Source: Streptomyces iakyrus (GTDB lineage Bacteria > Actinomycetota > Actinomycetes > Streptomycetales > Streptomycetaceae). From it: 64,000 nt of DNA. Of the stretch, positions 1-8,075 are shown piece after piece. Both the position numbers and the translations under genes were made by a program. Within the stretch, counting starts at the first letter, position 1; each line of letters starts with the position of its first letter. Under the pieces are notes generated by a model that did not search any database, was not told the DNA's origin, and saw nothing but the letters and a program-made list of their open reading frames with translations. The stretch is taken from contig NZ_JNXI01000009.1 in the NCBI RefSeq assembly GCF_000717055.1, positions 183,142 through 247,141 of the forward strand. Direction: 5' to 3'.

Positions 1-868
1 GGGCGGCGCCGCGGATCGGGCCGGTCATGTTGTCCGGGGTGTAACCCCAGTCCTCCGGCATGGACGCGCACCAGGCCTTCAGCACCTCGCGCCAGTCCAG
101 CTCCTTGAAGGAGTCGGAGGTGTTGAGCACGCCCAGGCCGACGTTCGACGTGCCGTCGCCCATGCCGAAGATCCAGCCGTAGCCGGGCAGCAGTCGGTCC
201 TCGGCGCCGCGGCGGTCCCACAGCTCCAGCCACGACTCCAGGTAGTCGTCCTCGTGGCGCGGGCTGGTGAAGTACGTGCGCACGGCCACGCCCATCGGGC
301 GGTCCTCGCGGCGGTGCAGGCCCATCGCCAGGGACAGCCGCGTGGAGTTGCCGTCGGCGGCCACGACGAGCGGCGCGCGGAAGGTGACCTCGCGCTTCTC
401 CTCACCGAGCCTGGCGTGCACCCCGGTGATGCGGCCCGTGCGCTCGTCCAGGATCGGCGCGCCCACGTTGCACCGCTCGAAGAGCCGGGCGCCGGCCTTC
501 TGGGCGTTCCGGGCGAGCTGCTCGTCGAAGTCGTCGCGCTTGCGGACGAGGCCGTAGTCGGGGAAGGAGGCGAGATCAGGCCAGTCGAGCTGGAGCCGCA
601 CGCCGCCGCCGATGATGCGCAGGCCCTTGTTGCGCAGCCAGCCGGCCTCCTCGGAGATGTCGATGCCCATCGCCACGAGCTGCTTGACGGCACGGGGGGT
701 GAGGCCGTCGCCGCAGACCTTCTCGCGGGGGAACTCGGTCTTCTCCAGCAGGAGGACGTCGAGTCCGGCCTTGGCGAGGTGGTAGGCGGTGGTGGAGCCG
801 GCCGGCCCCGCGCCCACGACGATCACATCGGCGGTGTTCTCGGAGAGGGGCTCGGTCACGACGGTCAC
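1..868 (-). CDS. Geranylgeranyl reductase family flavoprotein (3' end outside window)
   Basis: FAD-dependent oxidoreductase of the geranylgeranyl reductase family, which saturates isoprenoid chains such as menaquinone or lipid side chains. The N-terminus reads VIVVGAGPAGSTTAYHLAKAG, a dinucleotide-binding fold at about residues 16-36, followed by the family signature KVCGDGLTPRAVKQL near residues 50-64. About 289 codons lie in the window and the C-terminus is cut by the left edge. The GTG at 868 is preceded by GGAGAT at a good distance; GTG at 859 is an in-frame alternative. Position near menG and mqnC fits a quinone role, but the substrate is inferred. Divergent from the acetyltransferase at 969. 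Confidence 0.85.
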   Translation of the reverse strand, partial: MTVVTEPLSENTADVIVVGAGPAGSTTAYHLAKAGLDVLLLEKTEFPREKVCGDGLTPRAVKQLVAMGIDISEEAGWLRNKGLRIIGGGVRLQLDWPDLASFPDYGLVRKRDDFDEQLARNAQKAGARLFERCNVGAPILDERTGRITGVHARLGEEKREVTFRAPLVVAADGNSTRLSLAMGLHRREDRPMGVAVRTYFTSPRHEDDYLESWLELWDRRGAEDRLLPGYGWIFGMGDGTSNVGLGVLNTSDSFKELDWREVLKAWCASMPEDWGYTPDNMTGPIRGAA

Positions 869-968
869 GGCGGGATCTCCCCAAGTTCGTCAATCTTGCG
901 TGCCGACCGGCACTGGACATGGGCAGTCTATGCAGCAGCATTCATCACCCGGCTGAAGGGCTGCCTTC

Positions 969-1493
969 GTGAATCGAGTTCTCCCCGCCGTGCGGCTGCG
1001 CGTCCCCACCCATGAGGACGCGATCGTCTGGCACCGGATCTTCGACGACCCGGACGTCATGGAGTTCCAGGGCGGCAGGGCCGCGGAGCTCTCGGTCTAC
1101 GAGGAGCTCACCGCCCGCCAGCGCCGGCACGACGCCGAACTGGGCTTCTGCCTGTGGACCGTGCTGGACGGTTCGGGGCAGGTCATCGGGTTCACCGGCG
1201 CCCAGCCGTGGGAGCGGTCCTGGGGGCCGGCCGGGGAGATCGAGATCGGCTGGCGGCTCGGCCGCGAGCACTGGGGCAAGGGCTACGTCACCGCGGCCGC
1301 GCGGCAGACGCTGGAGCGGATGCGGGCCAGTGGCGTGCCGGGTGTCGTCGCGATGGTCGACGCCCGTAACAGCCGGTCCATCGCGGTGACCCGGCGCCTC
1401 GGGATGCGCCTGGCCGAGACGTTCACGACTCCGGCTTCGCAGCGGACGGGGCACTGCTACCGGCTCGACCTCCGGGACGCTGACGCAGCGTAG
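969..1493 (+). CDS. GNAT family N-acetyltransferase (RimJ/RimL type)
   Basis: A 174-residue GNAT-fold acetyltransferase, expected to move an acetyl group from acetyl-CoA to an amine. The sequence has the RimJ/RimL layout: N-terminal LRVPTHEDAIVWHRIFDDPD, a central strand EIEIGWRLGREHWGKGYVTAA that carries the acetyl-CoA loop, and the late VDARNSRSIAVTRRLGMR block typical of this branch. The start is GTG at 969, divergent from the flavoprotein at 868 across 100 bp that must hold both promoters. The substrate cannot be told from sequence. Length is normal for the family. Confidence 0.85.
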   Translation: MNRVLPAVRLRVPTHEDAIVWHRIFDDPDVMEFQGGRAAELSVYEELTARQRRHDAELGFCLWTVLDGSGQVIGFTGAQPWERSWGPAGEIEIGWRLGREHWGKGYVTAAARQTLERMRASGVPGVVAMVDARNSRSIAVTRRLGMRLAETFTTPASQRTGHCYRLDLRDADAA

Positions 1494-1576
1494 TCGACTG
1501 TCACAGAAAGACATCTGTCGCTTCCGGTCGGTGCGGGGCGGGAGTTACCCTTCCTGTACCGCTGGGGGTGACATCT

Positions 1577-1915
1577 GTGCACATTTCCCGCAAGACACCC
1601 GAAGTGCGCGTACCGCGTCTGGTCGGCCTGATGGCCGTGGACGCACGGGAGACGGCCCGGGCGCAGGGCCTCCTCCTCACCGCGCCGGACCGGCCCGAAC
1701 TCGCTCGCGCCGTCGTCGACTACGTCGTACGCCAGTACCCGCAGCCCGGTGCCGAGGTGCCGCGGGACTCGATGGTCTACGTGTGGTTCGACTTCGGCCC
1801 CGGTGAGGGCGGCGGGGGCGTGCACGAACCGCGGATCCCGCGGCCGCCCCGGGGCGGTCTCCAGCGCGAGCTGGACGAGCCGGGCGACCCCTACATGGTC
1901 CTCAGCTCGCCTTGA
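1577..1915 (+). CDS. Small PASTA domain protein
   Basis: A protein of about 112 residues with one PASTA-type domain: [18 protein letters not shown], a Gln-Gly-Leu segment, then [21 protein letters not shown], the usual 'P..G..V..GS.V.V' ending. PASTA modules bind muropeptide or beta-lactam-like ligands in kinases and PBPs, but this one stands alone, with no kinase or transmembrane part. The tail is Gly/Pro/Arg-rich and low in complexity. GTG at 1577 sits 8 nt after GGGGG and is preferred over the in-frame GTG at 1568. The 3' end overlaps the convergent menG stop by 14 bp. Function unknown. Confidence 0.7.
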   Translation: MHISRKTPEVRVPRLVGLMAVDARETARAQGLLLTAPDRPELARAVVDYVVRQYPQPGAEVPRDSMVYVWFDFGPGEGGGGVHEPRIPRPPRGGLQRELDEPGDPYMVLSSP

Positions 1916-2597
1916 AGCCCCGGTGCAGGGCGACGATCCCGCCGCTCAGGTTGCGCCAGGCCACCCGGGACCAGCCGGCCTTGCCCAGCCGCTCGGCCAG
2001 CGCGGGCTGGTCGGGCCAGGCGCGGATGGACTCGGCGAGGTAGACGTAGGCGTCGGGGCTGGAGGACACGGCCCGGGCGACCGGCGGCAGGGCGCGCATC
2101 AGGTACTCGGTGTAGACCGTGCGCAGCGGCGTCCACGTCGGGTGCGAGAACTCGCAGATCACGATCCGCCCGCCCGGCCGGGCCACCCGGAGCATCTCGC
2201 GCAGGGCCGCGTCCGTGTCCTGCACGTTGCGCAGCCCGAAGGAGATGGTGACGGCGTCGAAGGTGTCGTCCTTGAACGGCAGCCGCGTCGCGTCGCCGGC
2301 GGTGTACGGCAGCCAGGGCCGGCGCTGCTTGCCGACCTGGAGCATGCCCTGGGAGAAGTCGCACGGGACGACGTAGGCGCCGGTCTGCGCGAAGGGCAGC
2401 GAGGAGGTGCCCGTGCCCGCGGCCAGGTCGAGGATCTTCTGCGCCGGGCGCGCGTCGACCGCCTTGGCGACCTCCTTGCGCCATCGCCGGTCCTGGCCGA
2501 GGGACAGCACGTCGTTGGTCAGGTCGTACCGTTCCGCCACGTCGTCGAACATCGAGGCGACTTCGTGCGGCTGCTTGTCCAGGGATGCGCGGGTCAC
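1902..2597 (-). CDS. menG: Demethylmenaquinone methyltransferase MenG/UbiE
   Basis: SAM-dependent C-methyltransferase that makes menaquinone from demethylmenaquinone, the last step of the pathway, at the cytoplasmic membrane face. It has the UbiE signatures: [17 protein letters not shown] near the N-terminus, the SAM loop [10 protein letters not shown] at about residues 55-64, [20 protein letters not shown], and GLRNV. At 231 residues it is a normal length. I chose GTG at 2597 because homologs start just before this [10 protein letters not shown] block. The GTG overlaps the stop of the decayed reading frame upstream (GTGA), which suggests former translational coupling. It sits 2.5 kb from mqnC of the same pathway. 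Confidence 0.93.
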   Translation of the reverse strand: MTRASLDKQPHEVASMFDDVAERYDLTNDVLSLGQDRRWRKEVAKAVDARPAQKILDLAAGTGTSSLPFAQTGAYVVPCDFSQGMLQVGKQRRPWLPYTAGDATRLPFKDDTFDAVTISFGLRNVQDTDAALREMLRVARPGGRIVICEFSHPTWTPLRTVYTEYLMRALPPVARAVSSSPDAYVYLAESIRAWPDQPALAERLGKAGWSRVAWRNLSGGIVALHRGFKAS

Positions 2598-3276
2598 GGG
2601 CCCATTCTTGCAGCACCCCCTCCGGGCAGGAGCCGCGGCCGCTCGCGAGCCGCCACGTCCTCCACCCAGCCGCACAACAGCACGAACACCGCGATCAGCA
2701 CCCAGCCCACGCCGAACAGGAAGAACGTGGCGGGCACGTCGTACTTCTCCAGGATCACCGGCACCTGGGGCGTCCAGGTCGGATTGGGGCCGTCGTCGGG
2801 AGGGGGTGGTCGTGTTCATGGCGCGCCCCGGTCAGTTGGCGCCGGCGGAGGCGAACACGGAAGCCGTCGGTGACGAGGTGGTGCCGCTCACGGCTTCCCC
2901 GGCCGGGGCCGACGGGGCGCCGCTGGGCCGGACCCCCGGGGCGCCGGGACCGGCCGGAACCCCCTCCGGCCGACCGCCGCCGGGCCCCGCACCCGCGAAC
3001 GGCAGCAACTGCCACGGCGTCAGGGACGTCCCCCAGCCCATGAAGGCCGCGCCCAGGACGGCCGCGTACCCGAGGCAGACGGCCCAGGAGGAGACCGATC
3101 CGGCGCAGCAGCCGGGCGCGGCGTCCGGAGTTGTCAACGAACACGGGGCCTTGGGCGGACCCGTTGCCGCGTTTGCGACGGCGACCACCAGGGGTGCGGC
3201 TTTCGATGGCAGGCTCGGAATGCGAAGCTGCCCTTCCTCTGAGAGTTCCTCGGAAAGCCTGCGGAACTCGCCGCAC
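2594..3276 (-). pseudogene. Decayed membrane-anchored polysaccharide deacetylase-like gene
   Basis: Three successive minus-strand frames together look like one broken gene. Frame 1 (about 3190-3085) gives QGPVFVDNSGRRARLLRR, a known N-terminus of streptomycete membrane-anchored proteins. The next frame (about 3090-2832) continues with a membrane segment, CLGYAAVLGAAFMGW, and a Pro/Gly/Ala linker ending in TGA. The third frame (2815-2594) holds [11 protein letters not shown] and [12 protein letters not shown], the NodB deacetylase signature, then runs into a membrane-like stretch and stops overlapping the menG start. The catalytic domain is essentially lost. Frameshifts could be real or sequencing errors; the short NodB tail argues for real decay. 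Confidence 0.6.
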
Positions 3277-3358
3277 GCGACCGACCCTGTGAGACGTTTG
3301 CTGCCGGGAAACGTACTTCCTGTTCTACCCTGACCTCACGAGAACGGGAGCGCACGTC

Positions 3359-4372
3359 ATGAGGAGTTACCGGAAACCGGCGGCGGCCGGGCTGGGCTGT
3401 CTGCTGGCCCTCGCCACCGCCGCATGCTCCGGGCAAGGCGACGCGGGCGCTCCGGCCTCGAAGGCCCCCGCGTCCCCCACGGCGACGGCCGCGGCCGGCA
3501 CCTCGTACGCCCCGTACCTCAGCGCCACCGAGGCCGCCGGCACCGACACCGCCGGCTCCCCCACGACGTACAACCTGGCGTTCGTCATCGCCGGCGGTGA
3601 CGACTGCACCCCGCGCTGGAACGGCACGCACGCCATCGGCGACGCGAAGGTCGCCTCCCGCATCGCGAAGCTCACGGCGGACGGCGCCCGGGTCCGGGTC
3701 TCCTTCGGCGGCGCCTCCGGCAAGGAGCTCGCGGTGAACTGCGACAGCGCCGCGGCTCTGGCGACGGCGTACGGCAAGGCCCTCGACGCGGCCGGCACCA
3801 CCCTGGCCGACTTCGACATCGAGGGCGACGAGCTGTCCGACTCCGCCTCCATCGCGCTGCGTTCGGAGGCGATCGCGCGGTTGCAGGAGGAACGGGCCGA
3901 CCTGGAGGTCTCGTTCACCCTGCCGGTGATGCCGTCCGGGCTGGACAAGGACAGCCTGGCGCTCCTCGCCTCCGCCAACGACAAGGGCGTACAGGTCTCC
4001 ACCGTCAATCTCATGACGATGAACTACGGCTCGTCGTACGACGGTGACATGGGCGGTTACGCCCTCACGGCCGCCAAGGCCGCGCACACCCAGCTGAGGA
4101 AGACCTTCGGCACCTCGGACCCGGACGCCTGGCGGGGCATGGCGCTCACCTCGATGATCGGCGTCAACGACGTCGCGAACGAGACGTTCACGCTCGCGGA
4201 CGCCGCCGAGGTCCGGGCGTTCGCCGAGGAGAAGGGCATCGCCTGGGTGTCGATGTGGTCGACGGCCCGGGACCGGCAGTGCGCGGACAACTCGAAGCCG
4301 ACCCAGGCGGCGACGGACTGCAGCGGGGTGCAGCAGGAAGCGGGGGCGTTCGGTAAGGCCTTCGCGGGCTGA
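3359..4372 (+). CDS. Secreted GH18 chitinase-like lipoprotein
   Basis: Exported 337-residue protein. Residues 1-23 form a signal peptide with a lipobox-like ATAAC (Cys23). A Ser/Thr/Ala-rich linker follows, and the rest resembles a GH18 barrel. Strand 4 reads LADFDIEGDEL (D151, D153, E155), giving the D-x-D-x-E end of the chitinase motif without the leading DG. VNLMTMNYG and WVSMWS match the later GH18 strands. It probably acts on chitin or a related amino sugar polymer outside the cell, but the altered motif leaves activity open. ATG at 3359 follows a GGGAG-type site. It shares a bidirectional terminator with the convergent gene. Confidence 0.78.
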   Translation: MRSYRKPAAAGLGCLLALATAACSGQGDAGAPASKAPASPTATAAAGTSYAPYLSATEAAGTDTAGSPTTYNLAFVIAGGDDCTPRWNGTHAIGDAKVASRIAKLTADGARVRVSFGGASGKELAVNCDSAAALATAYGKALDAAGTTLADFDIEGDELSDSASIALRSEAIARLQEERADLEVSFTLPVMPSGLDKDSLALLASANDKGVQVSTVNLMTMNYGSSYDGDMGGYALTAAKAAHTQLRKTFGTSDPDAWRGMALTSMIGVNDVANETFTLADAAEVRAFAEEKGIAWVSMWSTARDRQCADNSKPTQAATDCSGVQQEAGAFGKAFAG

Positions 4373-4387
4373 CCGGCCCTGGTCAGC
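4368..4387. terminator. Bidirectional hairpin spanning two stop codons
   Basis: GCTGACC and GGTCAGC form a perfect 7-bp stem around a 6-nt loop. The stem contains the stop codons of both the convergent GH18-like gene and the amidohydrolase-like gene, so it can end both transcripts. No T-run is present, as is usual in streptomycetes. Confidence 0.6.
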
Positions 4388-5045
4388 GGGCCCGGTACAC
4401 CAGCCGGCCCGCCAGCACGGTCGCCACACAGGTGGCCGCGCCGCGCTCGCGCAGGGCCGCCTCGTCGGGCACGTCGAACACGGCCAGGTCGGCCCGGCCG
4501 CCGACGGTCAGCGGGCCGTGGACCGTGCCGGGGAGGTCGTACCCCTCCGCGAACGGGTCGAGGTCGGGCCGCTCGCCCAGCAGCGTGCCGGGAGCGCCCG
4601 TGGTCCCCACGACGGTCAGCCCGGAGCGGGCGACGGCCGTGGCCACGAGCGGATCGCGGAAGCGGGCGCCGGGCGAGGCGACCGCCGTCGTGCCGTACCG
4701 CAGCATCCGCTGCACGCCGCGCCGCACACTGCCCGACCAGCGGCTCTCGGTGAGGTCGCCCAGGGCGGTCAGCCGCTCGCCCCACAGGGGCTGTTCGCCC
4801 AGCTCGTCGGCTTCGCGCGGGTCGGGGTGATAGCAGTGGCGCAGCAGCCACAGCGGGTGCCACTGGCGCAGACCCGGGGTGAGCACACCGGGCCAGCGCC
4901 GCCCCCGCGCGCCGGGCGCGTCCTCGGCGACCTCGTCGTAGGGCCCCACGGCCGTGATCCGGTCGCCGTCCACCACGACGGCGCCGTCCACGACGGGGTC
5001 CGCGCCCGCCGGGAGGACCAGCGGGGCGGCGTGGATCGTCAGCAC
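4383..5045 (-). CDS. Imidazolonepropionase-like amidohydrolase relative, metal ligands absent
   Basis: A 220-residue protein that keeps the small beta-sandwich of amidohydrolases at both ends (LTIHAAPLVLPAG, VVVDGDRITAVGP; GGRADLAVFDVPDEAALRERGA, VLAGRLVYRAR) but only a shortened middle. Where metal-dependent members have PG-x-x-x-x-HxH, this has PGLRQWHPLW with a single His, and other ligand blocks are not visible. Usual family length is about 400. It lies 7 bp downstream of mqnC in the same direction. Aminofutalosine deaminase (MqnX) is an amidohydrolase of the same pathway, so a role there is tempting, but the missing ligands argue against that enzyme activity. Confidence 0.65.
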   Translation of the reverse strand: MLTIHAAPLVLPAGADPVVDGAVVVDGDRITAVGPYDEVAEDAPGARGRRWPGVLTPGLRQWHPLWLLRHCYHPDPREADELGEQPLWGERLTALGDLTESRWSGSVRRGVQRMLRYGTTAVASPGARFRDPLVATAVARSGLTVVGTTGAPGTLLGERPDLDPFAEGYDLPGTVHGPLTVGGRADLAVFDVPDEAALRERGAATCVATVLAGRLVYRAR

Positions 5046-5052
5046 GGCCGGG

Positions 5053-6252
5053 TCAGTTGGGCGCGAGCAGCTTCAGCTCGGGGTGAGCCGTGCCGCCCTC
5101 GATGGCCGTCGAGGAGATGTGCGAGACGACGCGGTCGTCGACCGGGTCGTTCGCCGGGTCGTCGTGGACGACGAGGTGCTCGTACGTGGTCGCGCGCTGG
5201 GCGGGCACCCGGCCCGCCTTCCGGATCAGATCGATGATCTCCATCCGGTTGGACCGGTGCTTGGCGCCGGCCGACGACACCACGTTCTCCTCCAGCATGA
5301 TCGAGCCGAGGTCATCGGCGCCGTAGTGCAGGGAGAGCTGCCCGACCTCCTTGCCCGTGGTCAGCCACGAGCCCTGGATGTGGGCGATGTTGTCCATGAA
5401 CAGCCGCGCGATGGCGATCATCCGCAGGTACTCGAAGAGCGTCGCCTGCGTGCGGCCCTTCAGGTGGTTGTTCTCGGGCTGGTAGGTGTACGGGATGAAG
5501 GCGCGGAAGCCGCCCGTACGGTCCTGGACCTCGCGGATCATCCGCAGGTGCTCGATGCGCTCGGCGTTGGTCTCGCCGGTGCCCATGAGCATCGTGGAGG
5601 TGGACTCCACGCCCAGATTGTGCGCGATCTCCATGATCTCCAGCCAGCGCTCGCCGGACTCCTTCAGCGGGGCGATGGCCTTGCGGGGCCGCTCGGGCAG
5701 CAGCTCGGCACCGGCACCGGCGAAGGAGTCGAGGCCGGCGGCGTGGATGCGCTGGATGGCTTCCTCGACGCTCACCTTGGAGATCCGGGCCATGTGCTCG
5801 ACCTCGGACGCCCCCAGGCTGTGGATGACCAGCTGCGGGAACTCCTTCTTGATCGCGGCGAAGTGCTTCTCGTAGTACTCGACGCCGTAGTCCGGGTGGT
5901 GCCCGCCCTGGAACATGATCTGCGTGCCGCCCAGCTCGACGGTCTCCGCGCACCGGCGCAGGATGTCGTCCAGGTCGCGCGTCCAGCCCTTGTCCTTGGC
6001 CTTCGGCGGGGCGTAGAACGCGCAGAACTTGCACGCCGTGACGCACACGTTCGTGTAGTTGATGTTGCGCTCGATGATGTACGTCGCGATGTGCTCGGTC
6101 CCGGCGTAGCGGCGGCGGCGTACGGCGTCGGCGGCGGCGCCCAGCGCGTGCAGCGGGGCGTCCCGGTACAGCACGAGTGCCTCGTCCGGGGTGATCCGCC
6201 CACCGGCGGCTGCACGGTCGAGGATGGGCTGAAGGTCGGCCTTCTCGGTCAC
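5053..6252 (-). CDS. mqnC: Cyclic dehypoxanthinyl futalosine synthase MqnC (radical SAM)
   Basis: Radical SAM enzyme of the futalosine menaquinone pathway; it cyclises dehypoxanthinyl futalosine to its spiro product. The 4Fe-4S motif is C70-x3-C74-x2-C77 (NVCVTACKFCAFY), preceded by the ERNINYTNVC block typical of MqnC/MqnE. QGGHHPDYGVEYYE, SMLMGTGET and the FIPYTYQPENNHLKG stretch also fit. At 399 residues it is full length. ATG at 6252. It probably heads a transcript with the amidohydrolase-like gene 7 bp downstream. mqnA of the same pathway is at 49.5 kb in this window. Confidence 0.95.
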   Translation of the reverse strand: MTEKADLQPILDRAAAGGRITPDEALVLYRDAPLHALGAAADAVRRRRYAGTEHIATYIIERNINYTNVCVTACKFCAFYAPPKAKDKGWTRDLDDILRRCAETVELGGTQIMFQGGHHPDYGVEYYEKHFAAIKKEFPQLVIHSLGASEVEHMARISKVSVEEAIQRIHAAGLDSFAGAGAELLPERPRKAIAPLKESGERWLEIMEIAHNLGVESTSTMLMGTGETNAERIEHLRMIREVQDRTGGFRAFIPYTYQPENNHLKGRTQATLFEYLRMIAIARLFMDNIAHIQGSWLTTGKEVGQLSLHYGADDLGSIMLEENVVSSAGAKHRSNRMEIIDLIRKAGRVPAQRATTYEHLVVHDDPANDPVDDRVVSHISSTAIEGGTAHPELKLLAPN

Positions 6253-6322
6253 CGGGCGTCCCTTTCGTAAGGGTTGTGGACGGACCAGCCCAGCGTACGC
6301 CAGCGGTTCTCCGGGCCGGACG

Positions 6323-7333
6323 TCAGGCCGTGCGGGCGGGATGGGCGTAGGGGGCGGGCGGGGTGGGCGGGGTGCTCGGCGCCGAGAGGCGCTGCGGCCT
6401 GTGGCGCCGGACGAACCACAGCACGATCGCGGCGTAGAGCAGATCGGTGACGATGGCGGTGAGGGCCAGCGACCAGGGCGCGTCGGCCGCGGTCTCGTCC
6501 GACGACAGTCCGTCGACGACCGCTGCGGAGGCGCCGAAGGCCAGCAGGTTGTTCAGGACGTGCAGGGCGATCGCCGCTTCCAGTCCGCCGGTGCGGATCG
6601 TGAGCAGTCCCGCCACCAGGCCGTTCACCAGCAGGCCGAGGAAGCCCCACTGGGTGCCCCAGCCGTGCGCCGCGGCGAACAGCACGGCCTGCGGGATCAC
6701 GGCGAACCACGGGGAGCGCACGAACGCCCCGGCCGCCTGGAGCAGCCAGCCGCGGAAGACGTATTCCTCGGCCGCGGCCTGCAACGGGACGAGGACGGCC
6801 AGCACGGCCAGGGCCGTGAGGAAGGAATCCCAGCCCACCCAGGCGCCGGTGTCGCCCGAGTCGTCCGGCAGGAGGAAGGACGTCACCGTGAGCAGGAGGA
6901 TGGGCAGCAGGCCGGCCAGCAGACACCGCCCGAGCCAGCCGATCCGCAGCCGCCCGGTGACCGACGTGACGGTTCCGACGGGCCGTCTCGCCGGCCACAG
7001 CGTGGCCAGCAGCACCAGGGGCAGGGCTATCGCGATGGACACGAGGTCCATCGCCGTGTTCCCGAGCGGCCCCAAGTCGACGCCCCCGTCCGGCAGTTCC
7101 GGCGCGCCGAGCGCCGTTCCCAGACCCCAGGTGATGGCCAGCAGCAGGAGCATGAGGACGACGTAGGCGAGGCTCAGCAACACCGTGCCGACCACCGGCC
7201 GCCACCAGCTGTGCCGCCCGGTGGCCCGGTCCAGGCGGTGGTAGGCGTGGCCGGCGGGGTCGGGGGGTGGGGCCGTCGGGAACGCGGTAGGAGCGGTCGG
7301 GTACGGAGGCACGTTTGTCATGATCACAAGCAT
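6323..7333 (-). CDS. CPBP family intramembrane metalloprotease
   Basis: Polytopic membrane protein of 336 residues with the CPBP (Abi/CAAX protease-like) motifs: EEYVFRG with Glu189-Glu190, AAAHGWG with His223, and HVLNN with His258. These residues line the membrane-embedded active site in the family. The N-terminus is a Pro-rich cytoplasmic tail of about 45 residues, followed by about eight hydrophobic segments and a Pro-rich C-terminus. A second in-frame ATG at 7321 (MTNVPP) is an equally good start. Substrate unknown. It is followed by mqnC 70 bp downstream, but co-transcription is not evident. Confidence 0.87.
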   Translation of the reverse strand: MLVIMTNVPPYPTAPTAFPTAPPPDPAGHAYHRLDRATGRHSWWRPVVGTVLLSLAYVVLMLLLLAITWGLGTALGAPELPDGGVDLGPLGNTAMDLVSIAIALPLVLLATLWPARRPVGTVTSVTGRLRIGWLGRCLLAGLLPILLLTVTSFLLPDDSGDTGAWVGWDSFLTALAVLAVLVPLQAAAEEYVFRGWLLQAAGAFVRSPWFAVIPQAVLFAAAHGWGTQWGFLGLLVNGLVAGLLTIRTGGLEAAIALHVLNNLLAFGASAAVVDGLSSDETAADAPWSLALTAIVTDLLYAAIVLWFVRRHRPQRLSAPSTPPTPPAPYAHPARTA

Positions 7334-7346
7334 GCAGGGCTCTGGA

Positions 7347-8075
7347 TCAGGCCGTGTAGGAACCCACCAGAAGCCCCAGCAACGCCCCCGTGATCAGGAA
7401 CGGGCCGAACGGTATGGCTGTTTTACGGGTGGCCCGGCGGGTGATGACGAGGGCCGCGCCGTACAGGGCGCCCAGGAGGAAGCCGGCGAAGGTGCCGAGC
7501 ATGACCGTCGGCCAGCCGTACCAGCCGAGGGCGGCCCCCACGCCGAGGGCGAGTTTGACGTCGCCGAAGCCCATGCCCGCGGGGTTGACGAGGAACAGGA
7601 CGAAGTAGCCGCCGCCCAGGGCGAGGGAGGCGAGCAGGGCGGTGGTCCAGTGGCCGGCGTGTTCGGGGACGAGGGCGGTGAGGCCCAGCAGGACCAGGGC
7701 CGCGGCGGCGAAGGGCAGGGTGAGCGGGTCGGGCAGGCGCCGGACGCGGAAGTCGACGACCGTCAGCAGCACGCCGACCGGGGCGAGCAGCAGCCAGACC
7801 CCGAGTTCGGGGCGGGTGCCGGTCGCGGCGGCGAGGACGGCGCAGACCAGGGCGGTGGCGATCAGCAGCGGCGTCGTACGCGGCCCGTAAGCGGGCTCCG
7901 CACACTCGGGGCACGCCGCCCGCCCCAGCCAGCCCCTGACGGTGTGCCCGCCGGGGCACTCCTCCCGCCACACCTCCCCCGAGGGCGCCGAGAACCGGTA
8001 GGCCGCCCGCGGCAGCAGCGCTCCCGCCGCCGCACCCCACAGCGCGGCGGCGAGGACCAGCAGCCCGGTGGTCAT
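7347..8075 (-). CDS. Type IV prepilin peptidase (A24), TadV-like
   Basis: Membrane aspartic protease expected to cleave the leader peptides of the Flp pilin and TadE pseudopilins in this window. The two catalytic aspartates are visible: Asp108 in TVVDFRVRRLPD and Asp172 in GMGFGDVK. A cytoplasmic loop keeps a Cys cluster (Cys40, CPEC at 55-58) as in zinc-bearing PilD-like enzymes. It has 242 residues and about seven membrane segments. ATG at 8075 overlaps the end of the LysM-BTAD gene by 4 bp, so the two are translationally coupled. It is separated from the rest of the tad operon by the cassette at 11-16 kb. Confidence 0.9.
   Translation of the reverse strand: MTTGLLVLAAALWGAAAGALLPRAAYRFSAPSGEVWREECPGGHTVRGWLGRAACPECAEPAYGPRTTPLLIATALVCAVLAAATGTRPELGVWLLLAPVGVLLTVVDFRVRRLPDPLTLPFAAAALVLLGLTALVPEHAGHWTTALLASLALGGGYFVLFLVNPAGMGFGDVKLALGVGAALGWYGWPTVMLGTFAGFLLGALYGAALVITRRATRKTAIPFGPFLITGALLGLLVGSYTA

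Noticed and set aside
4383..5045. Naming the gene mqnX
   Set aside because: The aminofutalosine deaminase needs the metal-binding His/Asp set, which is missing here.
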